From Proteus alimentorum (GTDB taxonomy: Bacteria; Pseudomonadota; Gammaproteobacteria; Enterobacterales; Enterobacteriaceae), in NCBI RefSeq assembly GCF_002607735.1, contig NZ_NBVR01000018.1:62001-126000 (forward strand): a DNA stretch of 64,000 nt, written 5' to 3'. The notes beneath the pieces are model-generated. The model made no database searches. It had not been told where the DNA came from and saw only the letters and a list, made by a program, of their open reading frames with translations. How positions within the stretch are numbered: the first letter of the stretch is position 1; each line of letters starts with the position of its first letter. Below are positions 16,402 to 30,500 of this stretch, piece by piece. A program made the position numbers and the translations under genes.

Positions 16402-17853
16402 TCACTGTAATGATGCTGATTGAGGCAGAGTATGCTCTCCAAATCGATTAGCCACAAGAAACGCGACTAAGCTCAATAACAGTGATGGAACAATGGGGTG
16501 GAATCCAGCTATCTGGATATTAAATGTCGCAAGAGTGGCATAGAGTGCGGCACCAGTGATCATGCCTGCAATCGCACCATAACGGTTAGCTTTTTCCCAA
16601 TAAAGCCCAAGCACTAAAGGCCATAAGAAAACAGCTTGTAGGCCACCAAAAGCAAGTAAGTTAAGCCAAATAATCATTGAGGGTGGGTTCCATGCAGCAA
16701 ACAGCAGTAACACACCTAAAATCAAGGTTGAAAGGCTTGATAAACGAGAGATACGTTTTTCATTAGTGATCGCATGCGGAGCGATATTGAGATAGAGATC
16801 TTTGACCAACGTTGCTGATGATTGTAACAGTTGCGCATTTATCGTCGACATAATGGCAGCCATTGGTGCAGCAAGGAAAATACCAGCTGCAATCGGCGGT
16901 AATACTTCAACCATTAATGTTGGAATAACCTGATCAGGAACAGTCAGATCAGGAATGATCGCCCGACCTAATGCACCAGCAAAGTGCATACCAAACATCA
17001 ATAATGACATCACGATTGTGCCAATAATGATCCCTTTATGCATGGCTTTACTGTCTTTGTAAGAGATGCAACGTACCGCAGTATGTGGCAAGCCTATAAC
17101 GCCAAAACAGACAAGTACCCAGAATGATGCCATAAACGGGCCACTTAAAATCCCATCAGCCCCTTGAGGAGAAGTTAATGCGGGATCGATGGTATTGAGT
17201 TTTTGTATCGCAACATCTAATCCACCTGCTTTATAGATAATGGCAAACAGGAGAATAAAGGTACCGAGCAGCATCACAAGACCTTGTAAAGCATCGTTTA
17301 ATACGCTGGCTCTAAATCCGCCAATTGCAGTATACAGTGCAATGGAGATCCCAAAGATCAGCAAGCCGAACTCATAAGGAATACCGGCTGCAGTTTCTAA
17401 TAAACGTGCTCCGCCAATAAATTGCACGGTCATCGCGCCGACAAAAGCGACTAACAGGCTTAAACTGGCAAACCAGACCAAGAAACGGCTTTTGTAACGT
17501 GCATAGAGCATGTCGTTTAAGGTCACGGCATTATAACGGCGCGCTAAAATGGCAAATTTCTTTCCTAACACCCCCAGAGAGAGCCAAATAGCAGGAAGTT
17601 GGATCATTGAAAGCAATACCCAACCAATACCGTATTTATAGGCTGCACCCGGCCCGCCAATAAAAGAGCTTGCACTGACATAAGTTGCAGTGATAGTCAT
17701 GGCTAGCACGAAACCACCCATTGAGCGGTTACCAAGAAAATATTCGTTAAGAAATTCGCCTTTTTCGCGCTTACGATAAGCATAAGCCGACAGCAAAAAG
17801 ACCAGTAGAAGGTAGCCAATCAGTGGCACTATGACCTCAGTTTGCATCGTCAT
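16402..17853 (-). CDS. panF: Sodium/pantothenate symporter
   Basis: PanF imports pantothenate with sodium and belongs to the solute:sodium symporter family. The protein of about 483 residues is highly hydrophobic with about 13 membrane segments and closely follows E. coli PanF ([50 protein letters not shown]). I place the start at 17853, because AGGAG lies six bases before that ATG; ATG codons one step either side are possible. It overlaps the end of yhdT by 17 bp. With panM at the other end of the window it belongs to pantothenate supply. Confidence 0.96.
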   Translation of the reverse strand: MTMQTEVIVPLIGYLLLVFLLSAYAYRKREKGEFLNEYFLGNRSMGGFVLAMTITATYVSASSFIGGPGAAYKYGIGWVLLSMIQLPAIWLSLGVLGKKFAILARRYNAVTLNDMLYARYKSRFLVWFASLSLLVAFVGAMTVQFIGGARLLETAAGIPYEFGLLIFGISIALYTAIGGFRASVLNDALQGLVMLLGTFILLFAIIYKAGGLDVAIQKLNTIDPALTSPQGADGILSGPFMASFWVLVCFGVIGLPHTAVRCISYKDSKAMHKGIIIGTIVMSLLMFGMHFAGALGRAIIPDLTVPDQVIPTLMVEVLPPIAAGIFLAAPMAAIMSTINAQLLQSSATLVKDLYLNIAPHAITNEKRISRLSSLSTLILGVLLLFAAWNPPSMIIWLNLLAFGGLQAVFLWPLVLGLYWEKANRYGAIAGMITGAALYATLATFNIQIAGFHPIVPSLLLSLVAFLVANRFGEHTLPQSASLQ

Positions 17854-18085
17854 GCTCATCTCCTAACGGCATATCTTTGAAAAAGTAGCGCACCATCAGA
17901 TAGCACAACAAAAAAAACAAAACAGGTAGGAATAAGCATGAAAGCTCAAACCAAAGAGGTAAACCAGTAATGCCTAGTGTGTTATCAGGTAAATAGGCGG
18001 TAATTAACCAACCTAACAAATACATAAAAGTTAGAATTAGGGCCCAAAGGGCTTCTTTGTGGGCCTGAACAAAACGTTTGTCCAT
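17837..18085 (-). CDS. yhdT: YhdT family small inner-membrane protein
   Basis: This 82-residue protein begins MDKRFVQAHKEALWAL, nearly the E. coli YhdT start, and has two membrane helices followed by a short charged C-terminus ([12 protein letters not shown]). Its function is unknown. Its fixed place before panF, with overlapping reading frames, suggests a role linked to the symporter. The ATG at 18085 has GGGAG five bases upstream, which I prefer to an in-frame TTG 12 bp earlier. Confidence 0.9.
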   Translation of the reverse strand: MDKRFVQAHKEALWALILTFMYLLGWLITAYLPDNTLGITGLPLWFELSCLFLPVLFFLLCYLMVRYFFKDMPLGDEHDDAN

Positions 18086-18274
18086 CTGTTCTCCCAATTT
18101 TAATAGGGTTAAAAATGAATGGGAGGATTGTACGGGAAAGTGAGTATTGATTCAGTGAAAATTAATCACAAAGTCATGAGTGAGTATTTAAAATAAAGTA
18201 TCTTATTGTTTTTAAATATAAACTTGAATAAATGAAGTGCGGGTTTTTTAATTAAAAGAGGGGGCATCAGCAAT

Positions 18275-18306
18275 AAAAAAAGGCATAGTAAATAAACTAT
18301 GCCTTT
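18275..18306 (-). terminator. Terminator of accB-accC
   Basis: AAAGGCATAGT-AAATAA-ACTATGCCTTT. On the minus strand it is followed by a run of T from the preceding A-run. It lies 20 bp after the accC stop. Confidence 0.85.
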
Positions 18307-18325
18307 TCTGGTTAAGCGAGAAAGA

Positions 18326-19675
18326 TTATTTCTCCGCTAAACCTAAACGTTTTTCAAGGTAGTGAATGTTTGTACCACCTTTTTGGAAATTCTCATCATT
18401 CATAATGAACTGGTGCAGTTCAATATTGGTTTTAATACCATCAATGATAAGTTCCGCCAACGCATTTTTCATACGAGAGATCGCAATTTCGCGTGTTTCA
18501 CCGTAAGTGATCAATTTACCAATCATTGAATCATAGTGAGGTGGAACAGTATAACCTGCGTAAATATGCGATTCCCAACGCACGCCAAATCCACCCGGTG
18601 AGTGGAAGCGAGTAATTGTACCCGGGCTTGGCATGAAGGTTTTTGGATCTTCTGCGTTGATTCGACATTCAATTGCATGACCATGAACGTTAACTTGATC
18701 TTGCGTTACTGATAAAGGTAAGCCAGATGCAATACGTAACTGTTCTTTAATTAAGTCGATGCCAGTGATCATTTCTGTTACTGGATGTTCAACCTGAATA
18801 CGGGTATTCATCTCAATAAAGTAGAATTCACCATTTTCATACAGGAATTCGAATGTACCTGCACCACGATAGCCGATTTCAATACAGGCGTTCGCACAGC
18901 GTTCGCCGATATTTTTACGGATTTCAGGGGTAATACCCGGTGCTGGCGCTTCTTCAACCACTTTTTGGTGACGACGTTGCATTGAGCAATCACGTTCAGC
19001 CAAATAGATTGCATTACCTTGACCATCAGCCATAACTTGAATTTCAACATGGCGTGGGTTCTCAAGGTATTTTTCCATGTATACCATGTCGTTGCTAAAT
19101 GCTGCTTTTGCTTCTGCACGCGTCATTGTAATGGATTGTTCCAGATCTTTTTCAGAACGAACAACACGCATACCGCGTCCACCACCGCCACCAGAGGCTT
19201 TGATGATAACTGGGTAGCCAATACGTTTAGCAATTTCAATATTTTTCGCAGTGTCGTTACCTAAAGGACCGTCTGATCCTGGTACACAAGGAACACCTGC
19301 TTTTTTCATCGCTTCAATAGCAGAAACTTTATCACCCATTAGGCGGATGGTTTCAGCTTTTGGGCCGATAAAAATAAAGCCTGAGCGTTCAACTTGTTCT
19401 GCGAAATCAGCATTTTCCGACAGGAAACCGTATCCTGGATGAATGGCTTGTGCGCCACTGATCTCAGCCGCTGCAATAATTGCAGGGATATTTAGGTAAC
19501 TTTTTGCTGAAGCAGCGGGACCAATACAGATAGTCTCGTCTGCCAGCAGAACGTGTTTTAAATCACGGTCTGCCGTGGAGTGAACGGCAACTGCTTTGAT
19601 CCCAAGCTCTTTACATGCTCTTAGGATACGCAGTGCTATCTCACCACGGTTGGCAATGAGGATTTTTTCTAGCAT
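18326..19675 (-). CDS. accC: Acetyl-CoA carboxylase, biotin carboxylase subunit
   Basis: AccC carboxylates the biotin on AccB with ATP and bicarbonate, the first half-reaction of fatty-acid synthesis. The 449-residue protein has the full biotin-carboxylase/ATP-grasp layout: [17 protein letters not shown], the glycine-rich ATP loop [12 protein letters not shown] near residue 160, [14 protein letters not shown], and [14 protein letters not shown] with the catalytic residues. It follows accB after 12 bp, the conserved accBC operon. Confidence 0.98.
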   Translation of the reverse strand: MLEKILIANRGEIALRILRACKELGIKAVAVHSTADRDLKHVLLADETICIGPAASAKSYLNIPAIIAAAEISGAQAIHPGYGFLSENADFAEQVERSGFIFIGPKAETIRLMGDKVSAIEAMKKAGVPCVPGSDGPLGNDTAKNIEIAKRIGYPVIIKASGGGGGRGMRVVRSEKDLEQSITMTRAEAKAAFSNDMVYMEKYLENPRHVEIQVMADGQGNAIYLAERDCSMQRRHQKVVEEAPAPGITPEIRKNIGERCANACIEIGYRGAGTFEFLYENGEFYFIEMNTRIQVEHPVTEMITGIDLIKEQLRIASGLPLSVTQDQVNVHGHAIECRINAEDPKTFMPSPGTITRFHSPGGFGVRWESHIYAGYTVPPHYDSMIGKLITYGETREIAISRMKNALAELIIDGIKTNIELHQFIMNDENFQKGGTNIHYLEKRLGLAEK

Positions 19676-19687
19676 GGACCTGCCTCG

Positions 19688-20158
19688 TTATTCGATAACA
19701 AAGAGTGGAGCGTCAAACTCAACGTTGTCGCCATCTTGGCAAAGGATAGATTTAACAACACCCGCTTTGTCAGATTCAATCTGGTTCATCATTTTCATTG
19801 CTTCAACGATGCACAGAGTATCGCCTACATTGACTTGCTGACCGACTTCAACAAATTTCTTAGCTTCAGGGCTTGGTGAGCGGTAGAACGTTCCGACCAT
19901 TGGTGAACGAACAACGTGACCGCTGATTTCTTGCGTCGGTGTAGCTGCTGGTGTTTCTGGCGCTACAGGCGCAACTGCATTTGCTAATGCAGGTTGAGGT
20001 GCCACTGGTGCCGCAAAATATTGCTGAGGAGCCATTTGACCCTGAAGACCAGAGTTACGACTAATACGTACTGACTCTTCACCTTCAGAGATTTCCAGTT
20101 CAGAAATGCCAGACTCTTCGACTAGCTCGATCAGTTTTTTAATTTTACGAATATCCAT
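19688..20158 (-). CDS. accB: Biotin carboxyl carrier protein
   Basis: AccB carries the biotin of acetyl-CoA carboxylase. The 156 residues match E. coli in length: an N-terminal [18 protein letters not shown] helix that sets autoregulation in E. coli, an Ala/Pro-rich linker (about residues 45-78), and the biotinyl domain with [10 protein letters not shown], in which Lys122 is the biotinylated residue. It lies between aroQ and accC, all on the minus strand. Confidence 0.98.
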   Translation of the reverse strand: MDIRKIKKLIELVEESGISELEISEGEESVRISRNSGLQGQMAPQQYFAAPVAPQPALANAVAPVAPETPAATPTQEISGHVVRSPMVGTFYRSPSPEAKKFVEVGQQVNVGDTLCIVEAMKMMNQIESDKAGVVKSILCQDGDNVEFDAPLFVIE

Positions 20159-20191
20159 GAGTTGATTCCGTACTCTTTTTGATGTTTTTTA

Positions 20192-20635
20192 TTAAGACAA
20201 GCGGCTGACCGCTGCCTGTAAAGCAAATCGATAACCTTCTGCACCTAATCCACAGATTACGCCTGTTGCGATATCAGAGAGATATGAATGGTGGCGGAAA
20301 GGCTCCCGACTGTAGACATTGGACAGGTGAATTTCAATAAATGGAATATTCACCCCTAATAATGCATCACGCAGTGCAACACTGGTATGCGTGAAAGCTG
20401 CAGGATTGATTAATATATAATCGACATTGCCCCGAGCCGCATGAATTTTATTTATCAGCTCAAATTCAGCGTTAGACTGAAAATGACTGAGTTTCACATT
20501 TAATGCCTGAGCATCTGCTGACAAACTTTGAACGATATCATCCAGAGTTAAGTGTCCGTAGGTTTCCGGCTCTCTTGTTCCAAGCAGGTTTAGATTCGGA
20601 CCATTCAGGAGCAAAATATGAAAATTTTCCGACAT
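20192..20635 (-). CDS. aroQ: 3-Dehydroquinate dehydratase, type II
   Basis: AroQ converts 3-dehydroquinate to 3-dehydroshikimate in the shikimate pathway. The 147 residues are of the dodecameric type II family, unrelated in fold to the AroD enzyme of E. coli. Seen are [11 protein letters not shown], the lid loop TREPETYG with Arg21 and catalytic Tyr26, the substrate motif [16 protein letters not shown], and [18 protein letters not shown] with His103 and Arg114. It lies 33 bp ahead of accB and may share its transcript, linking aromatic and lipid synthesis. Confidence 0.96.
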   Translation of the reverse strand: MSENFHILLLNGPNLNLLGTREPETYGHLTLDDIVQSLSADAQALNVKLSHFQSNAEFELINKIHAARGNVDYILINPAAFTHTSVALRDALLGVNIPFIEIHLSNVYSREPFRHHSYLSDIATGVICGLGAEGYRFALQAAVSRLS

Positions 20636-21065
20636 TATGCTTCTATCTCCGTCAATTCGTCAACGAAATGACAAAATAACCTGTGCTTTTCGTTTTGTCA
20701 TCTTTTATTGTATCCATTGCTACGATACATATCACAAAGTCCGACATTATAGACATTTCACAGAAGATAACAGCAAAATACTGGTCTAATCAGGGAATGA
20801 AGGGTTTATTTTGATGAAAAGTTAAAAGTTTTTGCAAAGTTGTAAACGCGAGAAAGCAAAATAAACAGGTGTCTAAAAAATAATCATAACACCACGTTAT
20901 TTATTGATGTCACTGGAAATCTGAGCTTCTTTGAGATCAATCATCAATATATATCATAAATGTGATCCGCATCACAATTTAATGACCATTTCACACACAA
21001 AGAAGCTTATTCTGGCACTCAACAAGGTGAATTAATGCCAGAAATAAGCAGATAAAAATCGAGAA
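20636..21065. other. Intergenic region upstream of aroQ
   Basis: About 430 bp without a gene. It should hold the aroQ/accBC promoter; I could not choose a single convincing -35/-10 pair. The left end carries the terminator hairpin of acuI (21005-21049). A GATCCGCATCACAATTT segment near 20966 resembles the flanks of CRP-dependent promoters but is too weak to call. Confidence 0.5.
21005..21049 (-). terminator. Terminator hairpin of acuI
   Basis: GCTTATTCTGGCA pairs with TGCCAGAAATAAGC, a long stem with one bulged base around an 17-base loop. On the minus strand it is followed by TTCTTTG, a weak U-tract. It lies 17 bp after the acuI stop. Confidence 0.6.
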
Positions 21066-22040
21066 CTAGAGTTTTACTAAGGTTCTACCTGTCACTTGAT
21101 TATCCATAATCATCTGAGCGTAACGAGGAACTTCATCCAGTGTAATTTCTGTCATCGCTTGTTGATAGAATGTTTCTGGTAGTAATTTTAATAAACGTTG
21201 CCAAACCTGAGCACGTTTTTCTGCTGGGAAATAAACAGAATCGACACCTTGTAAGCGAACATTACGTAAAATAAAAGGCATGACAGTTGTTGGCAAAGAG
21301 AAACCGCCTGCTAATCCACAAGCCGCTACTGTTCCGTTATAGTTTGTCTGCGACAGGATATTGGCAAGAATTTGCCCACCGACGGTATCAATTGCACCCG
21401 CCCAATGTTGTTTATCTAAAGCTCTACCCGCAGGTTCAAACTCTTCACGAGTGATAATATTTTTGGCACCGAGTTTGCGTAAATAGTCATGGTTACTCGC
21501 TCTGCCACTTAATGCGGTGACTTGATAGCCTAATGCGGTTAGCAGACTAATGGCAGTACTTCCGACACCACCACTGGCTCCGGTGACTAAAATATCACCA
21601 CTTTCAGGTGTGACACCGCCTTGTTCTAATGCCATCACACAAAGCATGGCAGTAAAACCCGCAGTCCCAATGATCATGGCATTTTTTAAAGAGAGTCCTT
21701 CTGGTACGACGCTTAACCAATCACCTTTTACACCTGCTTTTTGTGCAAGCCCCCCCCAGTGACTTTCGCCTACTCCCCAGCCGGTTAATAAGACATGTTG
21801 ACCAATGTGGAATCGAGGATCTTCACTGTGATGAACAATACCCGAAAAATCGATACCCGGTACCATTGGGAATTGGCGCAGTATTTTTCCTTTGCCAGTG
21901 ATCGCGAGTCCATCTTTATAATTAAGCGTTGAGTAATGAATATCGACAATAACCTCATGAATAGGCAGTGTTTTTTCATCAATGGTTTGTACGCTGGCAC
22001 TAAGTTTGTTGTCATTTTGTTCTACTAATAATGCTTTCAT
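21066..22040 (-). CDS. acuI: Acrylyl-CoA reductase (NADPH) AcuI
   Basis: AcuI (YhdH) is a zinc-free medium-chain reductase that detoxifies acryloyl-CoA to propionyl-CoA using NADPH. The 324 residues equal the E. coli protein in length. Seen are STLNYKDGLAITGKG, VPGIDFSG, the nucleotide-binding ILVTGASGGVGSTAISLL and the C-terminal TGRTLVKL. It is transcribed alone, leftward. In E. coli csrD lies between this gene and mreB; here it does not. Confidence 0.94.
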   Translation of the reverse strand: MKALLVEQNDNKLSASVQTIDEKTLPIHEVIVDIHYSTLNYKDGLAITGKGKILRQFPMVPGIDFSGIVHHSEDPRFHIGQHVLLTGWGVGESHWGGLAQKAGVKGDWLSVVPEGLSLKNAMIIGTAGFTAMLCVMALEQGGVTPESGDILVTGASGGVGSTAISLLTALGYQVTALSGRASNHDYLRKLGAKNIITREEFEPAGRALDKQHWAGAIDTVGGQILANILSQTNYNGTVAACGLAGGFSLPTTVMPFILRNVRLQGVDSVYFPAEKRAQVWQRLLKLLPETFYQQAMTEITLDEVPRYAQMIMDNQVTGRTLVKL

Positions 22041-23772
<1,732 letters not shown>

Positions 23773-23863
23773 GATTAATTCTAACAAGGGAGAATGGATT
23801 CCCCCTTGGTGAGAATATTAACGCCTGTACTTTTACTTCTCCGTGTGAGTGATCTTAGAGTTT

Positions 23864-24916
23864 ATGAAGCCAATTTTTAGTCGGGGCCCTTCCCTGCAAC
23901 TAAGATTAATAATCGCCGTGGTTGTCGCTATCTCTTTATTGATTGCTGATAACCGTATTGGTGCATTTTCTAAAGTCCGCCAGTATCTTGATACTGCTGT
24001 TAGTCCCTTCTATTTTCTGGCAAATGGCCCACGCCGTTTCCTTGATCAAATTTCAGAAACATTTGCCACGCGTGAGCGTTTACAGTTTGAGAATCAAGCG
24101 TTAAGAAAAGAGTTGTTAGTTCGCAGCGGAGAAAGCCAATTACTGGAGCAATTTAAGCAAGAGAATGCCCGTTTACGAGAATTACTTGGTTCACCACTGC
24201 GCCAAAATGAACAAATGACAGTAACACAAGTACTGTCTGGTAATAGTACGCCTTATCGAGATCAAGTGGTTATTGATAAAGGAACCAACGATGGCGTCTA
24301 TGAAGGGCAACCTGTTATTAGTGATAAAGGTGTTGTCGGACAAGTTATTGCCGTAAGTGAGCTTACGAGTCGTGTACTATTAATATGTGACACTTCTCAT
24401 GCATTACCTGTACAAGTTTTACGTAACGATATTCGTGTGATCGCTTCTGGTGCAGGCTGTGCCGATGACTTGTTGTTAGAAGCATTACCTGCCAATATTG
24501 ATATTCGTGTCGGCGATGTTTTAGTGACATCAGGATTGGGCGGTCGTTTCCCAGAAGGGTATCCTGTTGGTGTGGTATCTTCAGTTAAAGTGGATAATCA
24601 ACGGGCTTATTCCGTGATTAATGTTCGACCTTCAGCAGAGCTACAACGTTTACGCTATTTGCTTTTATTATGGAATACATCGGATAAAACGGGAGAACCT
24701 CCTCTGCCTTCAGAAGTTTATCACGCGGCTAATGAGCGTTTAATGCAACTGATGCCTCAAGTTTTACCTAATTATGAACAAGCCGGGCCACCGCTTCCTC
24801 GTTCTATGTCTCAAGAGCCGTTAGACAATACGACTGAAGGAACTAACGGAACCGCGACACCAGCAACGACACCCGCTGCAACAAATACACCTGCTAATAT
24901 AAATAGAAGTAGGTAG
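23864..24916 (+). CDS. mreC: Rod-shape-determining protein MreC
   Basis: MreC is a bitopic inner-membrane protein that links MreB to PBP2/RodA. I start it at [16 protein letters not shown] (350 residues), which matches E. coli; the five-codon upstream extension is ignored. It has one membrane segment (about 12-32), a coiled coil (about 65-110, [10 protein letters not shown] and [11 protein letters not shown]), the beta-barrel domain with [23 protein letters not shown], and a Pro/Thr/Ala-rich C-terminal tail ([12 protein letters not shown]) of low complexity. Confidence 0.97.
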   Translation: MKPIFSRGPSLQLRLIIAVVVAISLLIADNRIGAFSKVRQYLDTAVSPFYFLANGPRRFLDQISETFATRERLQFENQALRKELLVRSGESQLLEQFKQENARLRELLGSPLRQNEQMTVTQVLSGNSTPYRDQVVIDKGTNDGVYEGQPVISDKGVVGQVIAVSELTSRVLLICDTSHALPVQVLRNDIRVIASGAGCADDLLLEALPANIDIRVGDVLVTSGLGGRFPEGYPVGVVSSVKVDNQRAYSVINVRPSAELQRLRYLLLLWNTSDKTGEPPLPSEVYHAANERLMQLMPQVLPNYEQAGPPLPRSMSQEPLDNTTEGTNGTATPATTPAATNTPANINRSR

Positions 24917-24921
24917 ACGCG

Positions 24922-25410
24922 ATGAATCCATATCAAAGTCGTGGGCGTTGGGTTGTTTGGCTCTCTTTTCTTGTCACATTAGTGCTACAAATTATGCCAT
25001 GGCCAGAACAGTTAGAAGTGTATCGACCTATTTGGCCCATGTTATTTCTTATTTATTGGATAACTGCGATTCCTCATCAAGTCAGTGTCGGAACTGCATT
25101 TGTCTTAGGTATGATTATGGATCTCGTCCAAGGAACAACCTTGGGTGTCAATGCATTGGCTTATACTTTAGTGAGTTATGTCATTGCCTTTAAATATCAG
25201 CTTTTTTGTAATTTAGCGTTATGGCAACAAGCCTTAGTGGTGATGTTAAGTGTTGTCGTTGTTGATCTTGCTGTATTTTGGGCAGAATTTTTACTTTCAC
25301 CTGTGACTTTTCACCCTCAAGTATTCTGGAATAGTCCAGTCAGTGGTATTCTTTGGCCATGGCTTTATTTTTTGCTTCGCAAAATCCGTCACCAGTTTTT
25401 AGTTCACTAA
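24922..25410 (+). CDS. mreD: Rod-shape-determining protein MreD
   Basis: MreD is a small polytopic membrane partner of MreC in the elongasome. The 162-residue protein has five to six hydrophobic segments and the enterobacterial start [23 protein letters not shown]; segments such as [21 protein letters not shown] are family-typical. It begins 5 bp after the mreC stop, so the two are surely co-translated from one mRNA. Confidence 0.97.
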   Translation: MNPYQSRGRWVVWLSFLVTLVLQIMPWPEQLEVYRPIWPMLFLIYWITAIPHQVSVGTAFVLGMIMDLVQGTTLGVNALAYTLVSYVIAFKYQLFCNLALWQQALVVMLSVVVVDLAVFWAEFLLSPVTFHPQVFWNSPVSGILWPWLYFLLRKIRHQFLVH

Positions 25411-25462
25411 GTTATTGGATCATGGCGGTCACTTTTGCGTTACCGTCATGAGGACATTATTT

Positions 25463-26050
25463 GTGACCACGCTTTACCTTGCTTCCAGCTCACCAAGAAG
25501 ACGTGAACTTCTCGCGTTATTAGATGTTGAATTTAGTATTATCACGCCAGCAATTGATGAAATTTGGCAACAAGGTGAAAGGCCAGAAGAGTATGTTCTT
25601 CGTTTGGCAAAAGAAAAATCACAAGAAGGTGTAAGACAAGCACCTCATGATTATCCCGTTTTGGGCTCTGATACTATTGTGGTTCATGATGGGCATATTC
25701 TTGAAAAACCTCGTGATAAAACCCATGCCGCGCAAATCCTACGTGCACTCTCAGGTGCAACACATCAAGTGATGACGGCAATTGCTATCTCGAATAGCAC
25801 ACATACATTGAGTCAATTAGTCGTCACACACGTCACTTTTAGAGAGATGACAGAGAGTGAGATTAGCGCGTATATTGAGTCAGGGGAGCCAATGGATAAA
25901 GCTGGCGCTTACGGTATTCAAGGAAAAGGAGGCCGTTTTGTTCAACGGATTGAGGGAAGTTATCATGCTGTTGTCGGATTGCCTCTTGTTGAAACCGAAG
26001 CATTGATAGCTCAATTTTCGTCTCTAGCTAATGAGAAGGAGATTTCATGA
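25463..26050 (+). CDS. yhdE: Maf-like nucleoside triphosphate pyrophosphatase YhdE
   Basis: YhdE removes pyrophosphate from dTTP, UTP and modified nucleotides, a house-cleaning activity also tied to septum arrest. The protein has [17 protein letters not shown] at its start, the catalytic [16 protein letters not shown], the [13 protein letters not shown] segment and [12 protein letters not shown]-like [13 protein letters not shown]. The frame is open further upstream, but the GTG at 25463 with AGGA eight bases before it gives the family length (195 residues). It overlaps the rng start by four bases. Confidence 0.93.
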   Translation: MTTLYLASSSPRRRELLALLDVEFSIITPAIDEIWQQGERPEEYVLRLAKEKSQEGVRQAPHDYPVLGSDTIVVHDGHILEKPRDKTHAAQILRALSGATHQVMTAIAISNSTHTLSQLVVTHVTFREMTESEISAYIESGEPMDKAGAYGIQGKGGRFVQRIEGSYHAVVGLPLVETEALIAQFSSLANEKEIS

Positions 26051-27516
26051 CAGCTGAGTTATTAGTGAATGTGACGCCATCTGAAACTCGTGTTGCCTAT
26101 ATTCGCGGAGGCATACTTCAAGAAATTCATGTCGAAAGAGAAGCTAAACGAGGTATCGTCGGAAACATCTACAAAGGTCGGGTAAGTCGTGTATTACCCG
26201 GGATGCAAGCTGCATTTATTGACATCGGGCTGGATAAAGCCGCTTTTCTACATGCTTCTGATATTATGCCTCACACTGAATGTATTGCGGGTGAAGAGCA
26301 GAAAAAATTTAATGTTCGTGATATTGCGCAACTGGTGCATCAAGGACAAGACTTAATTGTACAAGTGGTTAAAGATCCTTTAGGAACCAAAGGCGCTCGC
26401 CTTACCACCGATATTACATTACCTTCTCGCTATTTAGTGTTTATGCCTGGTGCGTCTCATGTCGGCGTTTCTCAGCGAATTGACAGTGAAGAAGAGCGTG
26501 AGCGTTTAAAGCAACTCGTTGAAGAGTATTGCGATGAAAATGGTGGTTTTATTATTCGTACTGCCGCCGAAGGCGTTGGCGAAAATGAGATTAAACAAGA
26601 TGCCGCTTTTCTTAAACGCCTATGGAATAAAATTATTGAGCGTAAGAAAAGAAATAAAACCCGCATTCAAATTTATGGTGAGCTGGCTTTAGCACAACGT
26701 ATTTTACGTGATTTTGCAGGTTCTGAATTAGATAGCATACGAGTTGATTCTAAATTAACCTATAATCAACTACAGGAATTTATTGGTGAATATATTCCTG
26801 AATTAACCGCTAAACTTGAATTACACCAAGGAAATCAACCTATTTTTGATCTCTATGGGGTAGAAAGTGAGATTCAACGGGCTTTAGAGCGCAAAGTTGA
26901 ATTGAAATCAGGTGGTTATCTGATTATCGATCAAACTGAAGCAATGACCACTATTGATATTAATACTGGAGCATTTGTTGGTCATCGAAATTTAGAAGAA
27001 ACGATTTTTAATACTAATATTGAAGCAAGCCAAGCCATTGCTCGTCAATTACGGTTACGTAATTTGGGCGGTATCATCATTATTGACTTTATTGATATGA
27101 ATAATGATGAACACAAACGCAGAGTATTGGCATCACTTGAACAAGCGCTAAGTAAAGATAGAGTGAAAACAACGATTAATGGCTTCTCTCAACTTGGCTT
27201 AGTAGAAATGACACGTAAAAGAACGCGAGAAAGCCTTGAACATGTGCTTTGTGATGACTGCCCAACTTGCCAAGGGCGAGGTACGGTAAAATCAGTTGAA
27301 ACAGTTTGTTATGAGATTTTACGTGAAATAGTGCGTGTGCATAAAACGATTGATGCCGATCGCTTCTTAGTTTACGCCTCCTCAGCAGTAGCCGAAGCAT
27401 TAAAAGGTGATGAGTCACATGCATTAGCAGAGGTTGAAATTTTTGTCGGTAAACAAGTGAAAGTGCAAACTGAGCTACTCTATAGTCAGGAGCAATTTGA
27501 CGTGGTGATGATGTAA
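26047..27516 (+). CDS. rng: Ribonuclease G
   Basis: RNase G processes the 5' end of 16S rRNA and some mRNAs. The 489-residue protein has the S1 domain (about residues 36-120), the 5' sensor and DNase-I-like domains, the catalytic aspartates Asp304 (TTIDINTG) and Asp347 (IIIIDFIDM), and the zinc-link cysteines Cys402, Cys405 and Cys408 (CDDCPTC). It overlaps yhdE by ATGA, so translation is coupled. It stands in the E. coli position after mreBCD-yhdE. Confidence 0.98.
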   Translation: MTAELLVNVTPSETRVAYIRGGILQEIHVEREAKRGIVGNIYKGRVSRVLPGMQAAFIDIGLDKAAFLHASDIMPHTECIAGEEQKKFNVRDIAQLVHQGQDLIVQVVKDPLGTKGARLTTDITLPSRYLVFMPGASHVGVSQRIDSEEERERLKQLVEEYCDENGGFIIRTAAEGVGENEIKQDAAFLKRLWNKIIERKKRNKTRIQIYGELALAQRILRDFAGSELDSIRVDSKLTYNQLQEFIGEYIPELTAKLELHQGNQPIFDLYGVESEIQRALERKVELKSGGYLIIDQTEAMTTIDINTGAFVGHRNLEETIFNTNIEASQAIARQLRLRNLGGIIIIDFIDMNNDEHKRRVLASLEQALSKDRVKTTINGFSQLGLVEMTRKRTRESLEHVLCDDCPTCQGRGTVKSVETVCYEILREIVRVHKTIDADRFLVYASSAVAEALKGDESHALAEVEIFVGKQVKVQTELLYSQEQFDVVMM

Positions 27517-27561
27517 TGGATTCGCCTTCCTCATGAATATGATGGCAGAAAGGAGACAAAA

Positions 27562-30500
27562 ATGAAGCGGCTGCCTAAATACCTGTTAGTGATAACAGTT
27601 TTTTGCCTCATCGTTTTTGCCTTGGTATTAAGCGGATTTCGCTACTTTCTGCCTCGCTTAGATAGTTATCGCCCTGAAATAGCATCGTATCTTACGAAGC
27701 AACTTAATAGCCCTGTCTCAATGACAAAGATCATAGGGGAGTGGCAGAATTTTGGCCCTGATATTCAAGTAGAAGGGCTGAAGATCACCAATAAAGATGT
27801 GAACGTTACGGCAGAAAAAGTCACTTTTTCTTTTGACGTTTGGCGTTCATTATTCGCTTTTCGCCTTCATTTTCGTGAGTTAACCTTTGAACAGTTATAT
27901 GTTAATTACCATAGCCCTATTTTTACTGGGCAAAGTGGGGATATAACATTAACGAAACCTGATGATATCTCTTCAATTTTCCTTGAACAGTTTGATCGCT
28001 TTAAACTGATTGAAAGCCGTTTTGTTTTTTTAACACCTTCAGGAGACACCAGCACATTACATGTGCCTGAATTGATGTGGTTAAATCAAAAAAATCGTCA
28101 TCGTGCTCAAGGCGAAGTTACTCTTGATACGCCAATTAATCATTATGGTGGTTTAAAAGTACGTCTTGATCTCTATACAACAGAGAACGGTTTGATCGAT
28201 AACGGTAAGGTATTTCTTACCGCAGATGACATTGATATCTCACCTTGGCTTAGTCAGTGGGTAAAAAATAATAGTGGTATCGGTGAAGCCAAAGCCAGTT
28301 TGTCTAACTGGATTGAAATTACTCAAGGGCGGATCACTGGGAGTCAGTTGCAAATTCATCAAGGTGAAATGGACTGGAGTAATGATGGAACCTCGCACGT
28401 ATTACATGTTGAAGATTTAATATTACGTATGAGAAGGCAAGAGAATGGTTGGCTTGCGGATGTTCCTTATACTCGAAAAATTACCATGGATGGTGAAGAG
28501 TGGCCTGATGGTTATTTAGCCGTTCTTTATCAACCAAAAGAAAAACAGCATGATGAAGCATGGCGTATTCGTGCCAAAAATATTGAGTTAGATAGGCTAT
28601 ATGCTGTATTGCCATTATTCTCTTTTTTAACCCCCGATTTTGTTCGCCAATGGCAGTATCGCCAATTTTCTGGTGTGGTTAATGATTTTGCATTAGATCT
28701 TACCCCCGAACACTTTGAGCAAAGCGCAATTAATCTCTCTTGGGAAAATGTGGGTTGGAAGCGTTGGCAAGAGATCCCTTCAGTGCAACATTTCAGTGGG
28801 CAATTAAAAGGCAGTATGCAAGGTGGTGAACTTAATTTCACCCTATCAAACAGTGAAGTAGATACTGGAAAATTGTTTAAAGCACCGCTGAATATTGAAA
28901 AAGGGAAAGGCGCAGTTTATTGGACTCATTCTGGAGATAATTTATCTCTTTGGAGTGAAGGAATCGATATTCAAGCTACATCGGCATGGGTAGCGGGTGA
29001 TTTTCGTTATGAAAAACAAGGTGAGGATCAGCAGCTTTCTATTCTCTCAGGTGTGAGAGTCACAAATGCAGGAGATACATGGCGTTATCTGCCAGAAGAG
29101 TATGTGGGTAAAGCGTTAACACAATATCTCTCGGATGCAATTATTGCGGGTAATATCGATAATGGAACCTTTATTTTTCATGGTGATCCCGCTGATTTTC
29201 CTTTTGATAACCACAAAGGGTGGTTCCAAGTTTATGCCCCTGTTAAACACGCAACCTTTAAATTTGATAGTGAATGGCCTGCGTTATTTGATCTCGATAT
29301 TGATCTAGACTTTAAAAATGATGGGCTATGGATGTCTTCTGCACAAGCAAAAGTGGGTAAAGCAACCGCCACGAATTTAAGTGCAGTCATTGAGCGCTAT
29401 CGACAAGAAAAAATCTTAATTAATGCGGATATTCAAGCCACAGGTGACGAGCTGAAAGAGTATTTCTTAGATTCTCAAATGGCGAGTATTGGTCATACAC
29501 TTGAAGAGCTTAAAGTCGCAGGAAAAATTAACGGTACATTGAAATTAGATATTCCTTTTGGCGGTGAAGAGGTGGTTGCTTCAGGTGATATTAATTTAAA
29601 AAACAATGATGTCACATTGAATTTTATGGATACCACCTTAAAGGGGGTTAGCGGACAATTTCGTTATCACAATGACAAACTTGAGAGTGATACATTAACG
29701 GCTCATTGGTTTGGGCAGCCTCTTGCTTTCTCATTTACAAGTCACAATGATACGGATCATTATCAGGTCGATGTCGGCTTAAAAGGCCAGTGGGATATTC
29801 AAAAAATCCAAGGTTTACCTAGCGATATTCAACCGAAATTGAGTGGTGTATTTCCATGGAATGGCAACGTTAATGTTAAGATCCCTGAAAAAGGTGATGT
29901 TGATTATCAAGTCGATTTAACCGGAAATATCAATGCATTAAGTAGCAAGTTAACAGCGCCTGAAACACAGGATTTAAAACAATCACCGCCTATTGTTATT
30001 TCTGCAAAAGGTAACAGTGAAACCTTAACCGTGAATGCCAGTGCTGAGAAACAGTGGAAACTAAATAGCCTGTGGACATTAGGAAAACAACTACGTTTAT
30101 TACAAGGCAATGTTGTTTCTTCGTCTATTAAGCTACCCGAATTGAGTTCACAACAACGCTTAACTATCGCGCTTAAAGGATTAGAGGGTGATAAATGGTT
30201 GCCGACATTAATGGCTTTTTCGTCTTTAACGCCGTCTGAGAATGCAGTTTCTTTTCCTGATAAGGTGCATATTAGTTTGCCTGATTTAAATTTTGCAGGA
30301 CAAAAATGGCGTAACCCTCAAACTGAAATTATGCGCGTTAATGAAGGGGTAAAATTTGCCTTTTCAGGGAGTAAATTACGAGGTGATGTGTTTATTCCTG
30401 AGGCATTGACACCTTGGCAAGTGAATATTAATTATCTCTATTTTAATGGCGCCTCTTCTGTTCAAGAAGATAAACCACTAAAAATGTCCAATATTTCTGA

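Noticed and set aside
18785-19442. Several plus-strand open frames inside accC
   Set aside because: Antisense to a highly conserved enzyme gene; cysteine- and phenylalanine-rich translations are typical of mirror frames.
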